DNA of 64,000 nt from Cepaea nemoralis (GCA_014155875.1 JACEFZ010025058.1:3021001-3085000), one strand, 5' to 3'; counted from the stretch's first letter, positions 12,098 to 23,737 are shown. Notes: a model not told the origin generated them from the letters alone. Made by a program: numbers and translations.

Positions 12098-12960
12098 TGT
12101 GGGCTGTCAAGATTCACCATTTCACTCGAACACCAGAGTCGTGGATCAGCTCGGTGTTCTTGTCTCGACCATGCCACGTGGTCAAGCCATCTAGGTGTTT
12201 ACTTCTCTGTCTTCCCATTGTTCTCTTCCATTCGATCTTGCCATTTGTTACCAAGTTCTCTCATTTATTTCTTCTCATAACATGTCCAAAACATTTTGAC
12301 CGTCTACGTCTAATTTCTCTAATCAGTTTAAGATTTTCATTTGTTTCATATAGGACTTGGTTATTAGTTTTTCTGTCAGTTCATGGTATTCTTTGCATTC
12401 TCCTCGGAAACTACATTTCCACAGCTATCAGATGTTTTTCAGCTTGACTATTCATTGTCCACGCTTCATATCCATACAAAAGTACAGGCTCTATGTAGCA
12501 CCCCAACACTCTTTTTCTCGTAGCAATTGATATCTTTTTATTGATCAGTATGTTTTTTTTTTTTAATTTTGTTATGTTTTGCAAAAGGCTACCTTCTCCA
12601 TGGCGATTCTTGTTCTAAGTTCTTCAAGGCATCTCCCGTCAGATGTTATGACTGTTCCGAAATAATTGTACCGATTCACTTGTTTCAGAATATTCTCATT
12701 TACCTATATATTACTTTATGGTATTTCCTTCTTTCTAGTGACGACCATAATCTGTGTCTTCTTACAATTTAATTCTAACCCTAGTTGTTCACTGTGTGCA
12801 ACAATCGCATCTACTAAATGTTGCAGATCCTACTCATTGTCTGCAATCAATACTGTGTCATCTGCATATCTAATGTTATTGATGTTTCTTCTTCCTATGA
12901 TGATTCCTTTCAATGATGATTTAAGACTAATGATGGAATGTGAAATGTTTCCAAAATGAG
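12098..12960 (-). mobile_element. LINE D, RT motif C to 3' end
   Basis: On the minus strand NNIRYADDTVLIADNE (near 12860) is followed by ELNCKKTQIMVV and the basic/His C-terminal region. The 3' end is abutted to LINE B copy 2. It matches 62578-63500 closely. It is 5'-truncated just before the YADD box. Confidence 0.8.
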
Positions 12961-13877
12961 CTTCCATGTTTTTAGTGTATCAACGTGGGTGCCTGTGTGC
13001 ATACGTGACATAGGAAAATACCAGAGACTGGTAACCATAAATTGTAAATGAACCAAGTCTTCGACTAAAGCTTACAAAAGGTTAACTAAAGGGCAAAACT
13101 TCTATTTTGCTGATGGGTCCAGAATGCTCTGTAAGAACTGGTTTGAAATCACTTAGTAGAAACAAGTGATGATATCACATCCACGGCAGACAAACGGAGG
13201 AAGAGAAATCGATACGGATAATCGTAGCAAACCATACAGACAAGGCTATGGTGCTGAAGTGGGCAGACACAGATTAACATATTTTTCTACACTACCTGTT
13301 ATAGTCATAACCGAATGTAACATTCGCTAGTTATTCACATATGTGCTTATGGGTTCCCTTTTAGAGTTAGAGAAAATGTATACTAACACATTCGACTTCC
13401 AGCCGGGACGTAAATTCCGCTAAGCATATATATGTCAGAAACAAGAACCAGTTGTAAATGTTTGTGAAGTTCTGAGGACTGCAAATGTATAATATTCCAT
13501 TGATGTCTATCTTAAATGACTTGTCAAATCATTACTGTCATCATTTCCATACATGCCATACGAGAGAAGCATCTGCTATCTCCCTCCACCTTAAAATAAA
13601 AAAAAAAAAGACTGGTGAGATTTTTGTGGGATAAGAGTGTCACATCGTGGATAAAGATAAAATCAATATTCCTTACAGCAACATGTTATGGCTAGCCAGA
13701 CATCCGGTTAAGCGAATAATTCATGTCTGGTATATGGTATATTACCGTTTTGGATACTGTTCACTAAACACCCTCAAGTAATCTGGAAGGTTTAGAATCA
13801 TTCTAGCAATAGCGTACAGGAACATTCTGGACACTGCATTGTGTTATAAAATGCCATCAGTACATTTGTCTGAGTTG
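12961..13877. other. Unassigned DNA
   Basis: No coding or repeat signal beyond an A run at about 13597-13609. Confidence 0.45.
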
Positions 13878-14530
13878 CGTTGAGTCAAGAACCGGCATCA
13901 CAGCACTCGGCACATTCCCGTGTGTGCTCAGTCCTCATCTGCAGCAGCCAGCGAAGAGTCCCAATACAAATGGTACCAGGAGCAGTCTGATGATGTGTCT
14001 GCCTCACCTTTCCACGAAGTTTTGGATGTCGGCTATATCCTCTGGTCACTTCCTTAAGCACCATTCTCTCTAAACCGTGATGATCTAACAGTTCTTCTAC
14101 ACTATACACACGATTCCAAAAGGGCCCTGACCACATCCGCCTTATCAATACCCCACCAAGTGGTGCAGACCCAACCAATCTGTTCGCCTGCTCGTTTACA
14201 AGTAAACCAGCATGTCCTGGAGACAAATCCATCAGATGCTCTATATTTGTGATTGTTGAATGGAAGCCTGCCACTCTGCCCGAAGCATGCTTCATAATAC
14301 TTTATGAGCCCGTTACAATCTCGACAGTTGTGTGCTGTTTGTCCTCCAAGCTGCTGTCTGCCGCCGTGACTTCCTCCACCTCAATTCTCATATTTAGATG
14401 GTGGGGTATCTTATGCCATGTTTTGCTGCAATCTTTGCCACGATTTCCCCCCCCCCTCCCCCCCCCCCCCCCCCACTTATTTTACCTCTCAGCATAGAAC
14501 CACCCGTTTGCTGGCTGTAAGGAAAGCAGA
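13878..14530 (-). mobile_element. LINE C1, RNase H and C-terminal end
   Basis: The minus strand encodes the end of RNase H (RIEVEEVTAA, LSPGHAGLLVNEQANRLVGSAPLGG) and the tail ending ECAECCDAGS. The 3' side reads TTGACTCAACGC, a short CTCAA-type tail. An open stretch of 136 codons spans 13885-14295. A 30-bp C run lies inside at about 14447-14476. Confidence 0.8.
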
Positions 14531-15313
14531 ACAGTTGCTTCTCGAACGATGTGTTTGATGCTTGATAGCGTTATGTTACTCTCTTTCAAACGCCAGGGAA
14601 AACCCACACAGTAGCCTAAACAATCGGAAAATACTAAAAAAGCGCTTTAATAACACCAGCATGTGACTGTCAAGAGAAAGCACCTCAACAATACTAAAAT
14701 AGTAACAACAGTAACAACAAACATAAATTGTTATGAAGTGGTTAGATGATAATTAGATGATAATACAGCAGAGATATACAAGGCAGGTAGGCCGGTCCTA
14801 ACAGAGCAGCTTCACCAAGTCTTTACAAGCATATGGGTGAACGAGACCATGCCACAAGATTTCAAGGACGCGTCAATAGTCCACCTTTACAAACGTAAAG
14901 GAAACCGCCAATCCTGTGACAACCACCGAGGCATCTCCTTGCTTTCAATTGCAGGGAAGATACTCGCCAGAATTCTTCTCAATCGCCTCACGGCCCATCT
15001 CGATCAAGGTCTTCTTCCCGAGAGCCAGTGTGGCTTCAGAAAAGAACGTGGAACTGTTGACATGATTTTCGCTGCAAGGCAGCTGCAAGAGAAATGTCAG
15101 GAACAGAACTGCGAAATGTTCTCCACTTTCATTGACCTTACCAAGGCTTTTGATACAGTCAGCAGAGAAGGACTGTGGAAGATTATGGCAAAATATGGCT
15201 GTCCACGAAAGTTTGTCCAAATAGTGCGGCTATTTCATGATGGCATGCAGGCAAAATCCAGGAAATGGTGAACTGTCTGAGCACTTTCCTGTCACCAATG
15301 GAGTGAAACAAGG

Positions 15314-16273
15314 ATGTGTCCTGGCACCAACACTGTTCAGCCTCATGTTTTCAGCTATGTTGACGAATGCCTTCGAGAACAACGACATTGGAATAGACAT
15401 CAACTACCGCATGGATGGAAAGTATTCAATCTCAGAAGGCTGAAAGCTAAAACCAAACCTACCAGCGACACCGTCAGAGAGCTCCTGTTTGCTGATGATT
15501 GCGCTCTATACGCCAACTCAGAGGCGGACATGCAACATAATGTTTCAGCTTTCTCACATGCCTGTGCCAACTTTGGGCTCAATATCAACTTGGAGAAGAC
15601 TGTAGTTATGTACCAGCCAGCTCCAGGGAATAATCACACTGTGCCGAATATCAAAGTGAATGGTCATAGTCTAAGTGTTGTGGACAAATTCACCTATCTT
15701 GGCAGCACTGTGTCACAAGCTGCCACAATTGATGATGAAGTGAATGCAAGAATCTCCAAGGCCAGAGCGGCCTTTGGCAGACTGTACAAGAATGTATGGG
15801 ACAGAAATGGAATAAGCCTGCAAACAAAGCTGAAAGTCTACAAAGCAGTTGTATTATCCACACTGCTATATGCTTGTGAAACCTGGACTGTTTATCAGCG
15901 ACACGCTAGGAAATTAAACCACTTCCACACAGTCTGCCTTAGGAAGTTACTGAAGATTAAATGGCAAGACAAGATCCCAGACACTAAAGTCCTAGAAAGA
16001 GCGTCCATGCTCAGTATTCACACTCTACTAGTGAAGAATCAGATTCGCTGGGCTGGTCACTTGACTCGCATGCCAGATCACAGGCTCCCTAAACGAATTT
16101 TTTACGGCGAGTTGCGTTGTGGTAAACGCTCCCAAGGCGGCCAGAGGAAACGCTTTAAAGACACTGAAAATCTCACTGAATGCTTTTGGAATTCATCATG
16201 GCACCTGGGAGACTGCAGCCAGAGACCGAAATTCGTGGCGTGCATCATTACGCAAGGGTGCAGTCACTTGTGA
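15314..16273 (+). pseudogene. LINE A RT palm/thumb, 319 codons
   Basis: The longest uninterrupted RT stretch here. It carries LLFADDCALYANSEAD (catalytic Asp pair), NLEKTVVM, FTYLGSTVSQ, LYACETWTVY and RKLLKIKWQDKIPD. These are standard post-motif-C landmarks of endonuclease/RT LINEs. The first 30 or so codons are out of the true frame; the real domain enters from 14837-15271 and 15237-15443. Confidence 0.8.
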
Positions 16274-16478
16274 GGCAACCAGGACTGCAAGAGCTGTGAA
16301 GAAAAGACAGAACAGAAAAACCACTGCAGAAAATCCTCCTCCAGAAACGTCAAGCATTCTTTGTCCACGTTGTCAAAGAACATTTCGAGCCAAAATAGGC
16401 CTTATCAGCCATCTTAGAACTCACGGCTCCATACTTTCAACCCCACTGGATGAAAAGAATGGTCATCATCATTCTTGA
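16119..16478 (+). pseudogene. LINE A C-terminal region with C2H2 zinc finger
   Basis: Begins in the second frame after a shift. RNSWRASLRKGA and EATRTARAVKKRQ precede CPRCQRTFRAKIGLISHLRTH-type residues: C-x2-C-x12-H-x3-H at about 16358-16425. A terminal finger of this kind is known in one LINE group and is thought to bind nucleic acid. The stop is followed by ATCATC repeats. Confidence 0.78.
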
Positions 16479-17063
16479 TGGACAAACTACAATACAGCAG
16501 TGGCAGGATCTTTATTTCCGATCAATGCGGCTGTGGGATAGACAAGTTTTCACTGGATACTTTCCGTCTTGGAATGAAAGACGGCGAAGTTAAAAGACAA
16601 TGGCTATAGCTCTTGACCTGGAGGATGCGAATAACAGGGTCAGGTATGATCGGTTGATATTCACACTGTTGGACATGGAGGTCTGCCCTTGCCTTGTTAG
16701 ATGGGTTGCGGCAGTCCCTTATGAGCATAAGGTTGCACTGCGCATGGGTTCCTGGACTTCTGACCTTTGTACTATTACACCTGGGTTGCCACAGGGATCT
16801 GCTATGTCCCCAGTGCTCTTTAATGTCTACACCAGCAAAATCCAGCTCTTGAGACACCAGGTGTGGATAGAATCTTGACAATTCTTGATGATGTGTTGGT
16901 GTACAGACAGGGCCAATTTGGCGGAAGACATACAGGTGACAGTAAACAGGGTGGCAGAGTGGTGTAGGGACGCAGGAGCCGTTATAAACCCAGACAAGGC
17001 ATCGGTTGTGTGGTACTCCCTGGATAACCCCAGATCGACAAGGCAGATGTCCCAGGTATTATT

Positions 17064-17774
17064 ATGAATGGATGTCCTCTTAGTCGAAAGAGTAAATTAA
17101 AGTACTTGGATATCACCTTTGACAGGTGTTTGTCTTTTAACGATCATGTGGGGGATTTGATGGTGAAGGCTGGTAAGGGACTTAATGCATTGAGGGCGTG
17201 GGCAGCAACCAGGGTAGAGCAGAGTATGCTTTACAGGCCCTTTCAGAAGTTAAAAATTTCTGTCACTGAGTATGGTTTGGGTCTGCTGACAGTATTAAAG
17301 AGCCAGCTTGAAAGGTGGGAGCGCATACAGAATGCTGCCATGCGGTTAATCCTGGGGTGCACAAAGGATACACCAGTTATATGCATGAGGCATATTCTGG
17401 CACTACCGACAATGACTGATAGGCATAAGGTCCTTCAGGTCACATGGTACATGAGAGTTACTGCAGATAGGGATAACCCCCTGTGTGCAGCCCTGGTTAT
17501 AGTCAAGGGTCGTAGACTAAGACGAGGCAGGTCCTGCATGGCACAGGCAGAACTATCTATACGTCAGGTGTGTGATCTAAAGACCATCAATCGTGAAAAA
17601 GAGTTGGTTGAAGTTCCGGAAGACATGACGGGCTGGCACAATGTAATAATAACACTGGGTCGTGAGTGCAGAGAATGGTCTGCGGGCTGCACAGAGTTTG
17701 AAGTGCAACAACTATTCAAGTGTAACATACGTCAAGGTGACATTGTTATCTACATCGATGGGTCAGTGGTGTGA
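17064..17774 (+). pseudogene. LINE C1 connection region, 236 codons
   Basis: An open stretch from the RT thumb (KLKYLDITFDRCLSF) through ERIQNAAMRLILGCTKDTP and the linker to the start of RNase H (DIVIYIDGSVV, first catalytic Asp). It matches 27049-27726 on the minus strand. The frame breaks immediately after the RNase H start. Confidence 0.78.
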
Positions 17775-18073
17775 ATTGCAAGTAGTGGTAGGTTTTTTTC
17801 TTATTGTAAAGGCTAATGGACGAGTCTTCAAAATATGGGGAGTTTAGCATATGAAACTACGACCTCGAGCATGAGAATGGAGGTGGAAGCAGTAACAGCG
17901 ACATTCCGTTGGCTAGAGGAGACTACTGCAACACATGTTGTATTCATTACGGATTCAAAGAGTATTCTTAGTAATGTGGAGAATGGAATGTTTCATGTAG
18001 AACGGCTATCGTCGCTTCAGAGGTCACAAATTGTGACAATTGCATGGATATTTTGCCCTGGCCATGAGGAGAT

Positions 18074-18228
18074 CCAAGAGGAAGACCGAGAGGAAAATAC
18101 CTGGATGGCTTGGCCACATGGCATGGACAAGACAGGAACACTGAGCTGATCCACGACTCTGGCGATCGAGTGAAATGGCGAATCATGACCGCCCACGCTT
18201 TCCGGCATGGCACATGATTGATTGATTG
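18074..18228 (+). mobile_element. 155-bp LINE D 3' end with a 10-bp TSD
   Basis: Encodes only the LINE D C-terminus (YLDGLATWHG…, RIMTAHAFRHGT) and a (GATT)n tail. ATGAGGAGAT is duplicated at 18064-18073 and 18229-18238. It sits inside the RNase H codons of LINE C1, so it is the later event. By length it would look like a SINE, but the coding match shows it is a severely 5'-truncated LINE. Confidence 0.88.
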
Positions 18229-18604
18229 ATGAGGAGATGCGGGGAATAAACAGCCTGATAGGCTAGCAGGGAATGCACTGCTTGGTGGTAGATTGCCTAC
18301 GGACAAGGTGGAGATGGTCATGCGCTTGTGGGAGCAGGTGGAGAAGGCGTGGGAACAGATTGAGAACCCATAAGTGGAAAGACTGAGATTGCGGGGGATC
18401 AGCAGGTGTTCTGGAAGAATCTCAAAACTGAGTGGGAAGACCAGGTGAACTTTCAATCAAATAGCTGTGTTAACGATTAGTAGTATGACTCGCTGGCTGT
18501 TGACCGAGGGGACGGAGCACGTATGGGAATGTCCTGAGTGCAGTGATGTCGGTTCTTGACTCAACTCAACTCAACTCAAGATGGCGATGAAGGGACATCT
18601 CTTC

Positions 18605-18648
18605 TTATGGGGTGGGGGGGGATGAGGGGGGGGGGGGAAGGGGGTGGG
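18605..18648. repeat. G-run cluster
   Basis: Several G tracts of 4-10 bases (GGGGTGGGGGGG…GGGGGAAGGGGG) lie close together just after the LINE C1 tail. They could form a G-quadruplex on the plus strand. Confidence 0.7.
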
Positions 18649-18649
18649 G

Positions 18650-19796
18650 AGCTTGACTAGAACATGTGAAGGCCTAACAGTCTCACAACGAAGGCAGTAT
18701 ATGTCATACGTGACTTGTACCCGTGATATTCAACAGCTTTTATTCACGAACCCCCTTAACTGCATAAAACGAAGATGTGATTGTCATCCGTTTATTCATT
18801 TCTTCTCATTTCTTCTCCCGAATCCACGACAGTAGGTAGCGGTGATCTTCAGTTAACGGTGTCACTCACCATCATATTACATTATGGCGTCTTAACCTGT
18901 TTAGTGGTTTCAAACTAAGGTAGTCCTTTGAGAAGAATTCATCAGTCACACAGCCTGGTATACTTTTCTATCTTTTTTCTGTTTCCCGATGGGCCATGGC
19001 TTGTGAAGCACATTTAACGTTCAGAGCACTGGTAAATTGAAAATTTCGATTTTTAGTCAAATATGTCGTCTGTGTAGCGTTACGTTTGAAATAATGTACG
19101 TCGTACTGTGTTCACAGTCGATCTATCCGAGAATTGGTATTCTTATTGCTGTAAAACCAGAGCTTTTTTTATTTTGTATTTCAGGCACAAAACGGTAGCT
19201 TGTTTGGTATCGTGCTCACATGTCCGGCTGCCTGTATTTGTTGTATTTGTTTAATCAATACAAGGAAGTGCTTCCTATAATTTCGAAAGACATGTCCAAC
19301 TTTCGTCTCTCCCAGTGGAACTGCCATCTTTCATCAAACATTTCATTTCGCTTATGAAATAAGCGTCTACAATAAATAAATTAAACTTGTGTCCCCAAGC
19401 AGTTTTCTGCTATGGGTCTGTGATGTGATAGGGATATCACATTGTGTGGGCCTGAATGCATGGAGGCACATGTGGCCAGTCTTTCCCTCACTTAGCGAGA
19501 AGGTGAATACAGGCATCAAACGCTCGTCCGACAACGCTTATGACATTATCAGGGAGCCGTAACTTTCAACTACGATAAAACTTAGGCTGTACACAGTCTA
19601 TTGTAACAGAAATATGTTGTCAATCACTTGACGCCTGACGTTTCTACTGTGTGCAGATGCTCGAATAAAGGTTAGGGCTGTTCAGTCAGTGCATGTCTTG
19701 TGTGCTCCTTCTATTTCTCTGCCAAGTACAATATGTAATTTTGTGAGACGTGCCACCTGAAACCTCTTACTATCCGACCTCTGTTGCTTTCATATA

Positions 19797-19803
<7 letters not shown>
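18650..19803. other. Unassigned DNA
   Basis: I see no coding similarity, tRNA-like boxes or terminal repeats in about 1.1 kb. Confidence 0.45.

Positions 19804-19859
<56 letters not shown>
19804..19859. repeat. (TG)n array
   Basis: A pure TG run followed by GA-rich sequence into which the LINE C2 tail is set. Confidence 0.95.
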
Positions 19860-19860
<1 letters not shown>

Positions 19861-19912
19861 TGTGAGAAAGAGAGAGACAGAGTGAGAGAGATTGATTGAT
19901 TGATTGATTGAT

Positions 19913-20692
19913 TTAGGAACCGACATCACAGCATTCGGGACATTCCCATAAGCGCTCCGTCCCCATCCTCAGCAGCCAGCGAAGAGTTCCAACACTAATA
20001 GTTCCAGTAGAAATCTGATTATATGTCCGTCTCGCCTTTCCTCTGAGCGTCGAGCGTCGGCCAGATCCCCTCGTCACACCTCGCTGTCTCATTCTTACCA
20101 GACTATGGTGATCCATTTGCTCCTCCGAGGTGTACACGTGCTCCCACAAGGCCGCAACCACGTCTGCCTTGTCATGCATCAATACTCTACCAAGTTTTGC
20201 CGAGCCAGCCAATCTGTCCGCCTGTTCATTCCCCAGCACACCGGCATGCGCAGGAGAAAAGATCCAGGTGATGCTTGCTACCCGTGACCTCCGAAGCGAA
20301 GCAAGCCACTCTGCACGAAGCTTGCCTGTTCTCACCCTTCTCAGCATGCTTTCTGAGTCAGTTACAATCACAATGTGTGTATGTATCGTGTTTTCTATCC
20401 AGCGGAAAGCTGCACTGACCGCCTCCACCTCCATTCTTAAGCTAGATGTAGTGTCATCATACGCCAGGCTATCCTGCACCAAACGCCGACCATTAGTTTT
20501 TGCCAAGAACCACCAGGCACTTCTCCTACCTCTCAACACCGACCCATCCGTGTAGATAATCACATCACCCGGGCGAAAATTTTCCTGAATTAGTTGTTGA
20601 ATTTCCACTTCCGTGGCCCCTGCTGGCCACTCCCTGCACTCCCGGCTCAATGTGATTATAACTCTGCACAAGTCTGACTGCACGGCTGGCAC
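19913..20692 (-). pseudogene. LINE C2 RNase H and C-terminal end, 259 codons
   Basis: One of the best preserved domains in the window. RNase H acidic residues are all visible: IIYTDGS, LRMEVEAVSAAF, IVTDSES and GNEQADRLAG. A tail follows with TLRWLLRMGTE and CPECCDVGS. RNase H would remove LINE RNA during second-strand synthesis. Residue order and spacing match 26222-26881, but the upstream RT is missing, so it is a fragment. Confidence 0.85.
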
Positions 20693-20916
20693 TCTGACCC
20701 ACTCCTCTCCTCACCTGATGTTCTCCAAGGGGCACACCTGTCTGATCGTATCATCCGCCTGAGCCATCCATGATTTCCCTCTTATCAGTCTCTGACCCTT
20801 AACTACGTCCAGCGCCTCATGCAACGGGTGATCTGTGTCTGCAGCTACTCTGAGGTATACCTTCGCTTGCATCACCTTGTGCCTACCAGCAACAGTAGGC
20901 AGACCAAGGATGTAAC

Positions 20917-21229
20917 AATATGAAATCGAAACAAATAGGTATTTTAAACTCCTGCGAGAAAAAACGAACTAAACATCAACAAACGTTGCACATACTTTAC
21001 AAGGAGATCCACGTGTCGCGAAATACAGGTGAAAAATCCGAAATCAGAAGCACTCAATAAATATAAAAATGAATAATAAAATAAGATAAAATACACACGA
21101 ACGCATACAATACGATACACAGACGTTTCGATTCTCAGAATCTTTGTCAATGACAACACAGCTAACAACGAGATACAGCAAACGAAAGACCACAATACAC
21201 TAACACACGATCTATAACTTAGCCATGTG
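20917..21229. mobile_element. 313-bp insertion of unknown type with a 10-bp TSD
   Basis: AGGATGTAAC occurs at 20907-20916 and 21230-21239. LINE C2 coding resumes exactly across it. The insert is AT-rich and non-coding. On the minus strand it contains TTGACAAAGATTCTGAGAA then TCGAAACGTC, a small hairpin followed by a GAAAC box, reminiscent of Penelope-like or retrozyme elements. Confidence 0.75.
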
Positions 21230-21328
21230 AGGATGTAACGCATACACACTACTGGAGTGTCTCTGGTGCATCCCAGAATGACCCGCATAGCTTCGTTCTG
21301 TATGCGCTCTAACTTCATCAGCTGACTC

Positions 21329-21331
<3 letters not shown>

Positions 21332-21410
<79 letters not shown>
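21332..21410. repeat. (GA)n array
   Basis: A near-pure GA run of about 80 bp at the 5' boundary of LINE C2. Confidence 0.96.
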
Positions 21411-21412
<2 letters not shown>

Positions 21413-21957
21413 TGTGAGAGAGAGATACATTGACTGGGTGATCTACATATCTTTATGGTTTTAGTCTCCAGAATGTTGATCTACAGTGAACGGTGGTTGT
21501 CTTCTTCAATCTTCAGTTAGGCCTCATGTGTCAAACTCAAGGCCCGCGGGCCACGTCAGGTCCGGCGCACAATCATATCAGGCCCGAGTGGTCTCAACCG
21601 ACTTACAAATATATTCGGCCTGAGAGAGAAATTTAGGCACAAATATGTTTTAATGGCCAAGATATAAAGTGTAAATCAAATTCCCTAATTAGCAGCCTTG
21701 CCGAATGATAGACTACCCGAGAGCGTTCTAGCTTCGATCAGAATGAGCGAAAATGAAAGTTGTGTAGTAAGTGGATGTTCGTCGTTATAGTGACCCATGA
21801 ACGTTCAGTTGCTCGTCTTGAATTGGCGCATATGAAATGAAAGTAGTGTAGTGCCTGGATATTACATCACTCTATCCCGCTACGGCTAACCTGATATCAA
21901 TCAAGCGTCTGTCGGTAGGTGCGCAATCTTTTCTTAAAATCAAAGCTAGCCTTTAAA

Positions 21958-22515
21958 ATGACCAAGAGAACAGTTCATTCGTAAAACAGAGCATTTTAAA
22001 GCCGCTGAGAGGTTGAATATGTTTACTGATATTGGCGGTAAACTAACGTGTCTAATTTGTGGAGATAATGTGGCTGTGATCAAAGAATATAATCTGAGAT
22101 GGCACTACGAGGCTAAACATCAAGACAAGTTACACAACCTGAATGCAGAGCACAAGCTACAGAAGATAGAATAATTGAAGAGATATCTAACATCACAGCA
22201 GATGTTTTTCACCAAAACAAAATCACAAACTGAAGCTGCTGTGAAAGCAAGTTTTATTGTGGCGGAGGAGATTGCAAAATCAGCCCAACCATTTACAGAA
22301 GGAGAATTTCAGAAGCGCTGCATGATGAAAGTGTGTGACGTCTTGTTTCAGACACACAAAAAAGGAAGATGTTTGCAAAGGTAAGCCTTAGCAGAAATAC
22401 GGTTGTTGATCGGGTTTGTGAGATGCCACTGATGTGAAAACACGGCTGATCGAAACAGGCAAAGACTTTGTTGCAATCCCTCTTGCTGTCGATGAAAGTA
22501 ATGACACGGTTGAGT
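21958..22515 (+). pseudogene. hAT transposase remnant, GTF2IRD2/ZBED type
   Basis: Decayed coding sequence starts about TKRTVHS. It has a BED-like zinc finger (LTCLICGDNVAVIKEYNLRWHYEAKH, C-x2-C … H-x4-H) at 22050-22125. FTKTKSQTEAAVKASF and PFTEGEFQKRC follow, then IPLAVDESNDT, the start of the catalytic domain. The arrangement matches the N-terminal third of GTF2IRD2-like hAT transposases. There are stops at about 21985 and 22172 and a frameshift at about 22370. The catalytic remainder is deleted. Confidence 0.78.
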
Positions 22516-22665
22516 TTGCGCACCTCTTGTTTCCGTTTTAATTTATATTAATGTTTAAATAAATAGGTTTAATTTTCGGCTTATTGAATGTTTATCATGT
22601 ACGGTCCGCAACCTTAGGTGTGATTTGAGTTTTGTCCCCCTGAGCCATTAATTCTGACACCCCTA

Positions 22666-22919
22666 ATTTTTTTTTTAAATTTTTTTTTGCATATCCTTTA
22701 CAGGACATCGCTGTCAACACCAGTATCTTTCAGCTGTATGTTGATCTCTTGGCAAGATTACGCTCAGTAGTTTGCCATTGCTTTCTGAGCGACCGGCTCA
22801 CATACCCCGTAAGTTACCGATGCGATTCGAACCACTTCTGATTCTCACTGTCATCACGTTACCGAAGAGAGTATACGAGATTACGGTGAAAAGTCATAAC
22901 CTCTAAGCCACGAAGCCGG
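22666..22919 (-). mobile_element. SINE-2 inserted in the hAT right end
   Basis: On the minus strand a tRNA-like head near 22919 and a B-box complement (GATTCGAACC, about 22834) lead to a T/A-rich tail at 22670. CACCCCTA (22658-22665) and CACCCCTG (22920-22927) flank it, so the SINE duplicated the last bases of the hAT terminus. Confidence 0.82.
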
Positions 22920-22935
22920 CACCCCTGAGTTAGAA

Positions 22936-23667
22936 CTTCAATAACTGTGGTTGCTTCTCGTTTGCTATTCTATATAAACATATTAAATAGCCAGACTTAT
23001 TCCTGTCGACGAGTTAAAAGTTACACCAACCCATAATAGCTGAATATATACACTTTTGGGTGAGCTTGTTTGGTGCAACACGGCTAAGGGGGAAAGGGCA
23101 TGAGTGTGAGAGAGAAGACGTGAAATGCCAGTACCAGCCTTGTATTGCAATCCCCCAACACCCCCAACACCCCGCTCCCTGGTTCTTGCTTTTTGACAGA
23201 GAAGGAAAGCTCCGCAGCACAATGCACGTGAAGGTGGTAGTGTGGAAGGGGGCCTGGAGAAGGGTTTCTACATCAACTTCACTCTGATAGATTCCGTTCT
23301 TTCCACGACTCGGACAGCCTGAATACCAATCTGTCAGACTTAACAATTTAAAACCTCACGGTCTTCCAGAAGATTCACAACCAACAATCTCACTTCATTA
23401 TTTTAATGTCCAGAGACTTCCGGTCTATTTATGGCGTTGCTTCAGCGTGGGACAGACAATAACTGCCTTCTAGTTTCGCCGGATATTCAATGGGTTGAAC
23501 ACAAAGTATGGCGGGTACACGGCACTATTTTCTAAAGTGCTGTTTTAGATGAAAACATTATTATTAAAATGTGGATGGTAACGTTCAGCGGATCCGAACC
23601 TATAAATAACGGGCTTGTTTATGATTGCAATTTCCTAAACTCTTCAAATTATAATCACAGAAATATA
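22936..23667. other. Unassigned DNA
   Basis: No coding signal. Overlapping open frames on both strands at 22983-23346 have no recognisable content. Confidence 0.45.
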
Positions 23668-23737
23668 CGTGGGGCATTCAGAAAGTAATGCACCACATCG
23701 GTTTCCTCAGGAACTGTTTATTCACAAAGCATGCAAT

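Larger units (their letters stand above)
14750..16480 (+). mobile_element. LINE A copy 1 (RT + C2H2 tail)
   Basis: A 5'-truncated copy starting just before the RT (AEIYKAGRPVLTEQL). In order it has RT motifs (HRGISLLSIAGKILARIL; FIDLTKAFDTV), the FADD box, a thumb/C-terminal region and a terminal C2H2 finger, then an ATCATC tail. Frameshifts near 15270, 15440 and 16115 split it. The 3' end is about 75 bp from LINE C1. Confidence 0.87.
16555..18570 (+). mobile_element. LINE C1 copy, RT to 3' tail
   Basis: A 5'-truncated I/Jockey-group LINE. Motif A region (ALDLEDANNRVRYD), motif B (GLPQGSAMSPVLF), a decayed motif C (ILDDVLVY instead of FADD), thumb, RNase H and the WECPECSDVGS end with a (CTCAA)n tail. 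RNase H is interrupted at 18074-18228 by LINE D. Loss of the FADD phenylalanine/alanine context and several stops show it is inactive. Confidence 0.86.
19888..21333 (-). mobile_element. LINE C2 copy with internal insertion
   Basis: The minus strand runs from the RT thumb (MKLERIQNEAMRVILGCTRDTP) through RNase H to a (GATT)n tail. Both ends lie in GA-rich microsatellite, as if the element entered a GA array or its 5' break fell at one. A 313-bp foreign segment at 20917-21229 splits it. Confidence 0.85.
21523..22927 (+). mobile_element. hAT element, internally deleted
   Basis: The left terminus CTCATGTGTCAAACTCAAGG with GGCCCGCGGGCC just inside is characteristic of Charlie-like hAT ends. The right terminus TGACACCCCTG is its imperfect inverse. 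Flanking octamers AGTTAGGC (21515-21522) and AGTTAGAA (22928-22935) agree at 6 of 8, as expected for an aged 8-bp hAT TSD. Inside are an N-terminal transposase remnant and a later SINE. Confidence 0.8.

Noticed and set aside
12666..12959. Plus-strand frame with membrane-like residues
   Set aside because: It is the antisense of the LINE D RT segment bearing YADD.
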